Assembly: GCA_946534745.1 (NCBI GenBank)
Contig: CAMNDA010000262.1
Location: 1-8,655 of the forward strand
Source of the DNA: an uncultured Verrucomicrobiota bacterium
GTDB lineage: Bacteria > Verrucomicrobiota > Kiritimatiellia > RFP12 > UBA3636
Reading direction: 5' to 3'
DNA length: 8,655 nt
Part shown: positions 1-6,450 of the stretch, piece after piece
Position numbering within the stretch: position 1 is the first letter of the stretch
Layout: every line of letters begins with the position of its first letter
Notes under the pieces: model-generated
What the model was told of the DNA's origin: nothing
Seen by the model: the letters and a program-made list of their open reading frames with translations, nothing else
The model's database searches: none
Program-made: the position numbers and the translations under genes

Positions 1-1
1 C

Positions 2-1252
2 GGGGGCGAGGCGCCGCCAGGTCGTTCCGTCCGATGTCGCCTCGACCCACGCCGTCGCGGCGTTCCCCGCGCGCGGCGACGGAACGCACACGACGGTGAC
101 CTTGTACGACGGCGGCCGAGCGAGCGCGGCGAGAAGCGCGGGCGGGACGTCGTAGACGCGGCACTCGAGGGGAGCCGCCGCCTCCGGTGGCGGAGTGACG
201 AGTGACGAGTGACGAGTGACGAGTGGCGGCGCGCTCTCCGAGCGCGCCTTGCCCGACTCCGCGGACTCTGCGAACTCCGCGTGAGGGTCCGACTCCGCGA
301 TCTCTGCGCTCTCTGCGTGAGATTTGGTCTCTGCGGTCTCTGCGCTCTCTGCGTGAGATTTGGTCTCTGCGCTCTCTGCGTGAGACTTCGACTCCGCGGA
401 CTCCGCGAACTCCGCGTGAGACTTCGGCCCCGCGACCCCTGCGTGCAGGGCGAACCCCAGCGCGACGAGCAGCGCGCCGGCGCCGCCGCGCAGGAGCCGC
501 CGCCACGCGCCGCCGTGCGGCTTCGCGTCCTCCGGGCGCCAGCGGTAGCCGGTTCCGCGGATGGTCTCGATCCGCGCGCCGACGGGGCCGAGCTTGCGGC
601 GGAGGGAGACGATCGTCGTGTCGACGGTGCGGTCGCGAACGTTGCCGCCGCCCTCGCCGTGCATCTCGCGCAGGAGCTCGCCGCGCGCGAGGGTGCGGCC
701 GGCGTTGCGGAGGAGCGCGGCGAGCATCAGGCTCTCGACGGGAGAGAGGCCGGCGGGCTCGCCGTCCAGGTAGGCGCGGCCGGACTCCTGCTCGAGGACG
801 AGCGGGCCGCTCTCGAGGCGGTCGGGGGCGGTGCGTGACGAGAGCGCGGCGAAGCGGAAGCGCGCGGCGGCGAGCAGCGCGAAGGCCTCGGGCGCGCAGC
901 GGGCGGCGCAATCGTCGGCGCCGGCGGCGAGGGCGGCGCGGACGGCGGCCGGGCGCAGGTCGGCGGCGAGCAGCACGACAGGCGTGTGGCGGACGCGGTC
1001 CCGCGCGCGGACGGCGCGGCAAAGCGCGAGCGCCCCGGAGCCGAAGGCGTCCAGGTCGGCCGCCACGAGGTCGGGGCGCAGGCCGCCCTCGACGAGCGCG
1101 AGCGCTGTGGCGGCGTCCGGCGTGCAGACCGCCGAAACGCGCAGCGGGGCGAACGCGTCGCGCGCGGCGTCGCGCCAGGCGGCGTCCGCGACGGCGAGCA
1201 GGACGGTGCGGCCGTCGGATTCGGGGAAGCGGAGTGGGGCGGGCTCGTGCAT
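2..1252 (-). CDS. Membrane-tethered response-regulator-like protein (degenerate REC, winged helix, TM, repeat linker), 3' end outside window
   Basis: Translation on the minus strand gives 417 residues with no stop, and the gene continues past base 1. Residues 15-135 resemble a receiver domain: Asp66 sits at the phospho-acceptor place, but the acidic pair is reduced to one Asp (D23), the Thr/Ser switch position is Ala (about A96) and the conserved Lys is Arg118. Residues 145-239 are a clear OmpR/PhoB winged helix, with the family ending TIRGTGYRW near 229-237. Residues 250-274 form a basic then hydrophobic segment that looks like a membrane helix. Residues 277-333 are HAESAE-type repeats, 344-353 come from a 7-nt repeat, and 360-417 begin an unrecognised, probably beta-rich domain. 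The layout recalls ToxR/CadC regulators with a receiver added: DNA binding inside, sensing outside. The start is the only ATG after an in-frame TAG at 1289-1291; there is no Shine-Dalgarno. Coding and winged helix are sure; topology is inferred. Confidence 0.85.
   Translation of the reverse strand, partial: MHEPAPLRFPESDGRTVLLAVADAAWRDAARDAFAPLRVSAVCTPDAATALALVEGGLRPDLVAADLDAFGSGALALCRAVRARDRVRHTPVVLLAADLRPAAVRAALAAGADDCAARCAPEAFALLAAARFRFAALSSRTAPDRLESGPLVLEQESGRAYLDGEPAGLSPVESLMLAALLRNAGRTLARGELLREMHGEGGGNVRDRTVDTTIVSLRRKLGPVGARIETIRGTGYRWRPEDAKPHGGAWRRLLRGGAGALLVALGFALHAGVAGPKSHAEFAESAESKSHAESAETKSHAESAETAETKSHAESAEIAESDPHAEFAESAESGKARSESAPPLVTRHSSLVTPPPEAAAPLECRVYDVPPALLAALARPPSYKVTVVCVPSPRAGNAATAWVEATSDGTTWRRLAP
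193..227. repeat. Heptanucleotide tandem repeat (GAGTGAC x4 plus one variant)
   Basis: Four exact copies of GAGTGAC are followed by GAGTGGC. The tract lies inside the minus-strand regulator gene, where it encodes residues 344-353 (LVTRHSSLVT) between the HAESAE linker and the C-terminal outer domain. Seven is not a multiple of three, so gain or loss of one copy would shift the frame of everything downstream. Confidence 0.9.
254..424 (-). repeat. In-frame CTCTGCG/CTCCGCG repeat array inside the response-regulator gene
   Basis: On the plus strand this segment is built from 9-nt units close to TCTCTGCGN or CTCCGCGNA, grouped by spacers close to TGAGATTTGG. Unit and spacer lengths add up to multiples of three, so the array stays open on the minus strand and encodes residues 277-333. 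These are a hydrophilic Ala/Glu/Ser linker of KSHAESAET-like blocks placed just after the predicted membrane helix. The same repeat family recurs at 3132-3160, 3228-3318 and 7501-7600 in the same orientation. Confidence 0.9.
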
Positions 1253-1285
1253 TGCGTCGGGCGGCGTTCGCGCCGTCGAGCCCGA

Positions 1286-1315
1286 ATCCTACCACACACC
1301 GTCCTTCCCGCGGAA
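1286..1315 (-). promoter_or_regulatory. Weak candidate promoter for the response-regulator gene
   Basis: On the minus strand TAGGAT (1291-1286) fits a -10 box and has the same core as other -10 boxes here. The matching -35 at 18-bp spacing, TTCCGC (1315-1310), is poor. The ATG lies 33 nt downstream of the -10, so this would not be leaderless. Confidence 0.35.
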
Positions 1316-1330
1316 CCCCCCGCCGGACGA

Positions 1331-1406
1331 TTTGACAAATCCCCAACAATTGCGGCGGACGGACGTATGTTTTCAGTTTCTGTCGAACCTTTCCATTTTT
1401 GTCAAA
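1331..1406. promoter_or_regulatory. Inverted 9-mer pair in an AT-rich island between divergent regulators
   Basis: TTTGACAAA (1331-1339) and its exact reverse complement TTTGTCAAA (1398-1406) flank an AT-rich stretch between the two divergent regulator genes. A looser half site, TCTGTCGAA, lies near 1379-1387. The pair could be operator half-sites for either regulator. Each copy also contains TTGACA on one strand, so they could instead be -35 elements, although no good -10 follows on the plus strand. Confidence 0.5.
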
Positions 1407-1412
1407 AAGTGC

Positions 1413-1442
1413 TTGCGGGCGGAGGCGGGGCGGGGGTAGAAT
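1413..1442 (+). promoter_or_regulatory. Sigma-70-type promoter of the sigma-54 activator gene, probably leaderless
   Basis: TTGCGG (1413-1418), an 18-bp spacer and TAGAAT (1437-1442) form a housekeeping-type promoter. The ATG is only 9 nt after the -10 box, which puts the expected transcript start at or within about two bases of the start codon. Confidence 0.65.
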
Positions 1443-1451
1443 CCGGGGCCC

Positions 1452-2987
<1,536 letters not shown>

Positions 2988-3068
2988 CGGACGGGCGCGC
3001 CGCCGCCCCGTTTCGTGCGACGGCGTCTGCGTGGTGTAATTCCGTCGTCTCGGCGTCTCGTCGTCTAG

Positions 3069-3124
3069 CGTCTGGCGTCTGGCGTCTCGCGGCTGGCCCG
3101 ATGCAAGGCGCTAGACGCCAGACG
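3069..3124. repeat. GTCTGGC direct repeats forming a 12-bp stem
   Basis: CGTCTGGCGTCT occurs at 3069-3080 and again, overlapping, at 3076-3087. Its reverse complement AGACGCCAGACG lies at 3113-3124. Either upstream copy can pair with the downstream arm as a 12-bp perfect stem, with a loop of 25 or 32 nt. It could slow or end transcription from the upstream gene, or be a remnant of a dispersed repeat. Confidence 0.7.
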
Positions 3125-3131
3125 AAAGCTC

Positions 3132-3160
3132 ACTCTGCGTTCTCTGCGCTCTCTGCGTGG
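3132..3160. repeat. Short CTCTGCG array (copy 2 of the family)
   Basis: Three consecutive copies of the 9-nt CTCTGCG unit lie in non-coding DNA, in the same orientation as the other arrays. Confidence 0.85.
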
Positions 3161-3165
3161 AAGAC

Positions 3166-3222
3166 TCCCCCAGCCTCGCTTCGCTCGGCAGCCCCCTCAG
3201 GGAGGGGGCCGGCTTCGCCGGG
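3166..3222. repeat. GC-rich double-hairpin element between two CTCTGCG arrays
   Basis: GCCCCCTC (3191-3198) pairs with GAGGGGGC (3202-3209) across a 3-nt loop. It is followed at once by CCGGC-TTC-GCCGG (3209-3221). A C-run and the phrase CTCGCTTCGCTCGG precede them. The arrangement looks like a small mobile or dispersed hairpin repeat, or a terminator-like structure, inserted between two CTCTGCG arrays. Confidence 0.6.
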
Positions 3223-3227
3223 ACGGG

Positions 3228-3318
3228 TCTCTGCGGTCTCTGCGGTCTCTGCGTGAGATTTCGGCTCTGCGGTCTCTGCGCTCTCTGCGTGAGTTTCTTC
3301 CGCCGCGTCCTCCGCGTG
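3228..3318. repeat. CTCTGCG/CTCCGCG array (copy 3 of the family)
   Basis: Consecutive 9-nt TCTCTGCGN units are broken by TGAGATTTCGG-like spacers and decay into CTCCGCG variants at the right end. The array lies just downstream of the stop codon of the minus-strand gene ending at 3343. Confidence 0.9.
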
Positions 3319-3342
3319 GCGGGGAGCGGAAGGCAACGGGGG

Positions 3343-4845
3343 TCAAGACCTCGAGACGAAGAAAAAGACGAGACGGACGGCGAGCCAGAACAGGCCGAGG
3401 ACGACGAGCAGGACGAGCGCGGCGAAACAGTTGAACTTCCGTTCTTCCCGGACGAGCCGGCGGACGTCTTCCTGCGTCGGCTTCGGCCGGCCTTCGCGTT
3501 CGGCGCGCTCCATGTTGGCGACGAGGTCGCCGATGGTCCGGCAATCCAGGAACTCTTTGTCGGCGAGGCGGCCGCAGGCCATCCCGAGCTGGAGGATTTC
3601 GTCCATGAAGCAAGCGGTGTCGTCCTGCGTCGCGAGCAGGGTCTCGAAGGAATCGCCGGGAAGAATCCGGGAAAGGGCTTCGGGCCGGGAGCAGATCGCG
3701 CATTCGACGAACACGCGGCGCACTTCGGCGAGCATCCGCGGCACGGGGTCGAGGTCGGGCTTCGTTTCGCGGAGCCGGAGCTGCGCCAGGGCGGCGCTCA
3801 AGGAGCGGTCGAAACCGCGCCGATTCCGGTCGGGAATGGGCGCGACTTCGCCCGCCGCGGTGCGGCATTCGAGCTCGTGGACGAGGTCGGGCGGAATCGA
3901 GTCGTGGCGAAGCCGTTTGCGAATCCGTTTGTCGAGGAAGGCGCGCCACCAGCACCTGCGGCGGACGATGTCGAGCAGGCGGTAGCGTTCGTCGAGAACG
4001 TAGTCGAACAGCTTCGCGGCGGACAACCGGTCGAACGGGACGAACTCGCGGTCCCGGCGCTCGAACATCCGCCCGAAGAAGGTGAACGCCTCCGAATAGA
4101 AGAAGACCCTGGACTTCAGGAACGCGCAGCCGGCGTGGCCCCATCTCCTCCGCGGCAGGCGGAACCAGAAGCCGCAGCCCCGAGTGTTGTGGAAGGGTTC
4201 ATCGTCGAACCGCATCCCGTTCTCCTTCGCGAACCGGCGGGACTTCGCGAGCAGCGAATCCACCGACTCGCCTTCCGCGAAAACCGGCCGGAGAAGGAAC
4301 TCCTGCTCGCGGAGCCATGCGCTGCATTCGGGAACGAACCGGCGGCGGAGGTCGCGCAGCCACAGATGTCGGCGAAGCCCCCGGGGGAGCCGGCATTGGA
4401 GCCACGAGCGGAATCGGGAGCGAAGCGTCAGGGGAGCGAAGCCGAGCACGCGGTCGAGGCCCGGTGCGAGGGCGCCGTCCACCCCCAAATCCATCAGCTC
4501 CCATTCCCAGAACCAGTGCACTTCGTGGAAGAGCGCCTCGGGATCGTCCTTGTGCGCGAGCCAGATCGCTTCGACCATCGCGAACGCCCATTTCCGGCCC
4601 GACCGCTCGTCCGCCTCGGGCGTCCGGGACGCCTTGCGGCGGATGACGTCCCGCCGCTCGTCGTTGTCGTCCGCCAGACGGAGCGCGACGATGTCGTCCG
4701 CGTCGGGACCGTCCGCGTCCAGTTCCCGGAAGCGCAGCTCGGCGTAGTCCTCCGGCAGGAGGAACCCGTGGCGGATTCCCCAGTCGGCGTCGTTCCAGTC
4801 CAGAAAACCGGGCCGGGCGGCGAAGCGTTCCAAACAAGGCGTCAT
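3343..4845 (-). CDS. Tail-anchored hypothetical protein; DUF2247-like N-terminus and degenerate acyl-carrier-like C-terminus
   Basis: This is a 500-residue protein of no family I can name for certain. Residues 14-115 have the spacing of DUF2247 proteins (LDWNDADWGIRHGFLLPED near 15-33, then a Lys-Trp-Ala helix near 85-87). Residues 140-330 are rich in Arg, Trp and Phe and unrecognised. Residues about 376-450 resemble an acyl carrier fold ending in TIGDLVANME (437-446), but Thr410 in DDTA stands where carriers have the phosphopantetheine Ser, so it is probably not loaded. Residues 471-497 are one strong membrane helix with only a few residues after it, so the bulk should be cytoplasmic. The ATG overlaps the stop of the upstream PH-like gene as ATGA and has no Shine-Dalgarno, which points to translational coupling. 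Both domain readings come from pattern memory and are tentative. Confidence 0.8.
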   Translation of the reverse strand: MTPCLERFAARPGFLDWNDADWGIRHGFLLPEDYAELRFRELDADGPDADDIVALRLADDNDERRDVIRRKASRTPEADERSGRKWAFAMVEAIWLAHKDDPEALFHEVHWFWEWELMDLGVDGALAPGLDRVLGFAPLTLRSRFRSWLQCRLPRGLRRHLWLRDLRRRFVPECSAWLREQEFLLRPVFAEGESVDSLLAKSRRFAKENGMRFDDEPFHNTRGCGFWFRLPRRRWGHAGCAFLKSRVFFYSEAFTFFGRMFERRDREFVPFDRLSAAKLFDYVLDERYRLLDIVRRRCWWRAFLDKRIRKRLRHDSIPPDLVHELECRTAAGEVAPIPDRNRRGFDRSLSAALAQLRLRETKPDLDPVPRMLAEVRRVFVECAICSRPEALSRILPGDSFETLLATQDDTACFMDEILQLGMACGRLADKEFLDCRTIGDLVANMERAEREGRPKPTQEDVRRLVREERKFNCFAALVLLVVLGLFWLAVRLVFFFVSRS

Positions 4846-6116
4846 GGTCGAAAAGCGGTGCGCGGTTCGGCCGAGTTGCGGAGCTCCTCCAGAGCGGCGA
4901 GGGCGGCGGGGACGTCGGCGTCGGGGAGGTCGAGGAAGCCGACTGCGTTGGATGCGTTGGGACGGCGGGGCGGCGGGGAGCCCGGACGGGCGGCAAAATA
5001 GACGTTCGCGCGGTTGCGTCCGACGCGTTTCACGACGGGCGGGAAAAGGCGGTCGAAATCGTCCGCGACGGTGTCGTACGGGGAGACGGCGCGGCGGTCG
5101 GTGACGAGGAAGAACCGCCGGCTCCACTCGCGGCGGCGCTCCGCCGGGAGATACCATTTTCCCTCGATGACGATGACGACCAGGAGGAGGACCGGCAGCG
5201 ACAGCGTGACGATGCCGAACAGCCAGCCGAACGGCCAGCCCATTCGGACGAAGAGAAACCGCTCCCTTTCGATGAGCCTCTCGAACGCTTCTCCCGCCGA
5301 AGGGTCCTTCGCGAACGCCATCGCGACGATGCCGGCGACGACGACGGCCGCAAGGAAGACCAGCTCCGGCGGGAAGCGGCGGAAGACGGGGCGTCCCATC
5401 CAGAGGATCCGCTCGCCCGGCGACAGGGCGGCGAGCAGGCGGCGGCGGGAGTCGTCGGGCAGCCAGTCGGGCAGCGTGCGGGCGGTTTCGCCCGATTCCT
5501 CGGCGGGGTCCAGCCCGAGGAGCAGCGCTTCGCAGGCGAGGCCGGATTCCCGCGCGAGGGGGCCGAGGACGACGCGTTCCGGCGTCTGCCAGCGGCGCCG
5601 CGGGCGGAGAAGGACGACGAGTCCGAACCACTCCCGCGGGGGATCGGGCTCAAGCGGGACGCAGGATTCGCGGAGGACGCGGACGACGGCGTCGCGGGAG
5701 ACGGTGCGGAGGCGGCGTCCGACGGCGACGAGGACTCTCCGGTCGGTGACGGCGTAGCGCGTGCGGCGGCGGATGCGCCGCGCCCGGCCCGCTCCGAGGA
5801 AGATGAACCCGACAAGCGCGCCCACGAGGCAGAACGCGAAGGCGGCGTCGTCCAGCGTCTCGAGGGGAAGCTCGATCCGGAGCGACGGGTCGGCGCACGG
5901 CAGCGTCCATGTGTCGCCCGACAGGCGAAGCCGGTAGGCGGCGAGCGCGAGCCCGATGGCGAGCAGAAGGAGGAGGAATCCGGCGAGGAACCTCGTTCGG
6001 AAAACCGGCCCGATGCCGTCGGACGGCGGCGCGGCGGAATCCGGCGCGCCCTCCCAGAGGACGCGTTCGCCGTCTTCGAGCGGCCAGGGGGGAGCGTCTG
6101 GTGCGGAGCGGTTCAC
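4842..6116 (-). CDS. Membrane protein with two tandem bacterial PH-like (bPH) modules
   Basis: The 424-residue protein repeats one design twice. Copy 1 has EDGERVLWEGAP (14-25), membrane segments at about 40-60 and 91-109, then RRTRYAVTDRRVLV (117-130). Copy 2 has SPGERILWMGRP (232-243), membrane segments at about 250-269 and 294-317, then SRRFFLVTDRRAVS (332-345). A GER-LW-G-P lead followed by TDRR at the first strands of a beta domain is typical of bacterial PH-like membrane proteins, whose roles are mostly unknown but often concern envelope maintenance. Short loops suggest both PH-like domains face the cytoplasm. The start is GTG, 7 nt after a -10 box and without a Shine-Dalgarno. The stop overlaps the start of the next gene by 4 nt, so the two form an operon. 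Duplication and membrane segments are seen directly; function is unknown. Confidence 0.9.
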   Translation of the reverse strand: MNRSAPDAPPWPLEDGERVLWEGAPDSAAPPSDGIGPVFRTRFLAGFLLLLLAIGLALAAYRLRLSGDTWTLPCADPSLRIELPLETLDDAAFAFCLVGALVGFIFLGAGRARRIRRRTRYAVTDRRVLVAVGRRLRTVSRDAVVRVLRESCVPLEPDPPREWFGLVVLLRPRRRWQTPERVVLGPLARESGLACEALLLGLDPAEESGETARTLPDWLPDDSRRRLLAALSPGERILWMGRPVFRRFPPELVFLAAVVVAGIVAMAFAKDPSAGEAFERLIERERFLFVRMGWPFGWLFGIVTLSLPVLLLVVIVIEGKWYLPAERRREWSRRFFLVTDRRAVSPYDTVADDFDRLFPPVVKRVGRNRANVYFAARPGSPPPRRPNASNAVGFLDLPDADVPAALAALEELRNSAEPRTAFRP

Positions 6117-6123
6117 GGGGAGG

Positions 6124-6153
6124 ATGCTACCGGAACGGCGCGGGGCGCGTCAA
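6124..6153 (-). promoter_or_regulatory. Strong sigma-70-type promoter of the PH-like/tail-anchor operon, probably leaderless
   Basis: On the minus strand TTGACG (6153-6148, 5/6 to consensus), an 18-bp spacer and TAGCAT (6129-6124, 5/6) are followed after 7 nt by the GTG start at 6116. Transcription should therefore begin at or next to the start codon. Confidence 0.75.
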
Positions 6154-6176
6154 CCCCTCCGCGGCCCGAAAACGCA

Positions 6177-6195
6177 TTTCCCACACTTTCCCACA
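6177..6195. promoter_or_regulatory. Two TTTCCCACA direct repeats one helical turn apart
   Basis: Identical 9-mers at 6177-6185 and 6187-6195 have a 10-bp period, so both would face the same side of the helix. They sit 24-42 bp upstream of the -35 box of the minus-strand operon, a fitting place for an activator. The unit loosely resembles a DnaA box but with a mismatch at a conserved T. Confidence 0.45.
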
Positions 6196-6259
6196 ATTTC
6201 GGAAACCACGCTCCGCGCGGCGCGGCAGGCCGCTCCGCGCCAAGCTCTGCAGCCAATCG

Positions 6260-6352
6260 CACCGTGCGTAAAACTCGTGCAATCGTCCGCTCTGAAAGCG
6301 GCGATTTCAATCAAAATCACGCACGGTGGAATCGAAATCCGACGGTGTCGGA
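6260..6352. other. Nested inverted repeats, possible structured RNA or protein-binding element
   Basis: CACCGTGCGT (6260-6269) is the exact reverse complement of ACGCACGGTG (6319-6328). Between them, ATCGTCCGCT (6282-6291) can pair with AGCGGCGAT (6297-6305) apart from one bulged T. A further perfect hairpin, TCCGAC-GGT-GTCGGA, lies at 6338-6352. The outer arms are 49 nt apart. The element could be a small RNA, a remnant repeat or a paired operator. The plus-strand promoter lies downstream of it, so it would not be in that gene's 5' leader. Confidence 0.5.
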
Positions 6353-6414
6353 AGGGCGGGCGCGAATCGGGAGGACGGGCGGGGCGGCGAGGGGCCGGAC
6401 GCGGGAAGGCGCGA

Positions 6415-6443
6415 TTGCTTCCTGCGGGCGGTTGTTGTAGAAT
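6415..6443 (+). promoter_or_regulatory. Sigma-70-type promoter of the DUF3592-like gene, probably leaderless
   Basis: TTGCTT (6415-6420), a 17-bp spacer and TAGAAT (6438-6443) are followed after 7 nt by the ATG at 6451. There is no room for a Shine-Dalgarno in the transcript. Confidence 0.7.
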
Positions 6444-6450
6444 CGCCCCT

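Larger units (their letters stand above)
2988..3342. repeat. Convergent intergenic region filled with short repeats and hairpins
   Basis: This 355-bp gap lies between two gene 3' ends and I see no gene in it. It holds GTCT-rich direct repeats with a 12-bp hairpin (3069-3124), a first CTCTGCG array (3132-3160), a GC-rich double-hairpin element (3166-3222) and a second CTCTGCG array (3228-3318). One of the hairpins may serve as a transcription terminator, but none is followed by a clear T-run. Confidence 0.8.
6117..6450. promoter_or_regulatory. Divergent control region with paired repeats and nested hairpins
   Basis: This 334-bp gap between two divergent genes holds no convincing gene. From left to right it has the minus-strand promoter (6124-6153), two TTTCCCACA direct repeats (6177-6185 and 6187-6195), a nested inverted-repeat structure (6260-6328), a small hairpin (6338-6352) and the plus-strand promoter (6415-6443). 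The layout suggests shared control of both transcription units. Confidence 0.6.

Noticed and set aside
254..424. A CRISPR array
   Set aside because: The units are 9 nt long, directly adjoining or with repeated spacers, and translate in frame. There are no unique spacers and no cas genes.
209..1338. Several long plus-strand open frames rich in Arg, Ala and Cys, and a second minus-strand frame
   Set aside because: They overlap the regulator gene on the minus strand, whose frame gives recognisable receiver and winged-helix sequences. The others are low-complexity products of high GC and of the CTCTGCG repeats.
1331..1406. NifA-type upstream activator sites (TGT-N10-ACA) or a -24/-12 sigma-54 promoter
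   Set aside because: The spacing of TGT and ACA does not fit, and no GG-N10-GC pair with the sigma-54 consensus was found in this region.
3157..5001. A 614-codon plus-strand open frame opposite the tail-anchored protein
   Set aside because: It begins inside the repeat array and reads as Pro/Glu/Gly-rich sequence without motifs. The minus strand gives Trp-rich globular sequence, a membrane anchor and an ATGA coupling to the upstream gene.
4846..5631. Upstream extension of the 500-residue protein by 262 codons in the same frame
   Set aside because: The extension is Arg/Pro-rich and overlaps the PH-like gene, whose own frame is clearly real. The ATG at 4845 overlapping the stop is the better start.
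6177..6195. DnaA boxes marking a replication origin
   Set aside because: TTTCCCACA differs from TTWTNCACA at a conserved T, there are only two copies, and no origin genes are nearby.
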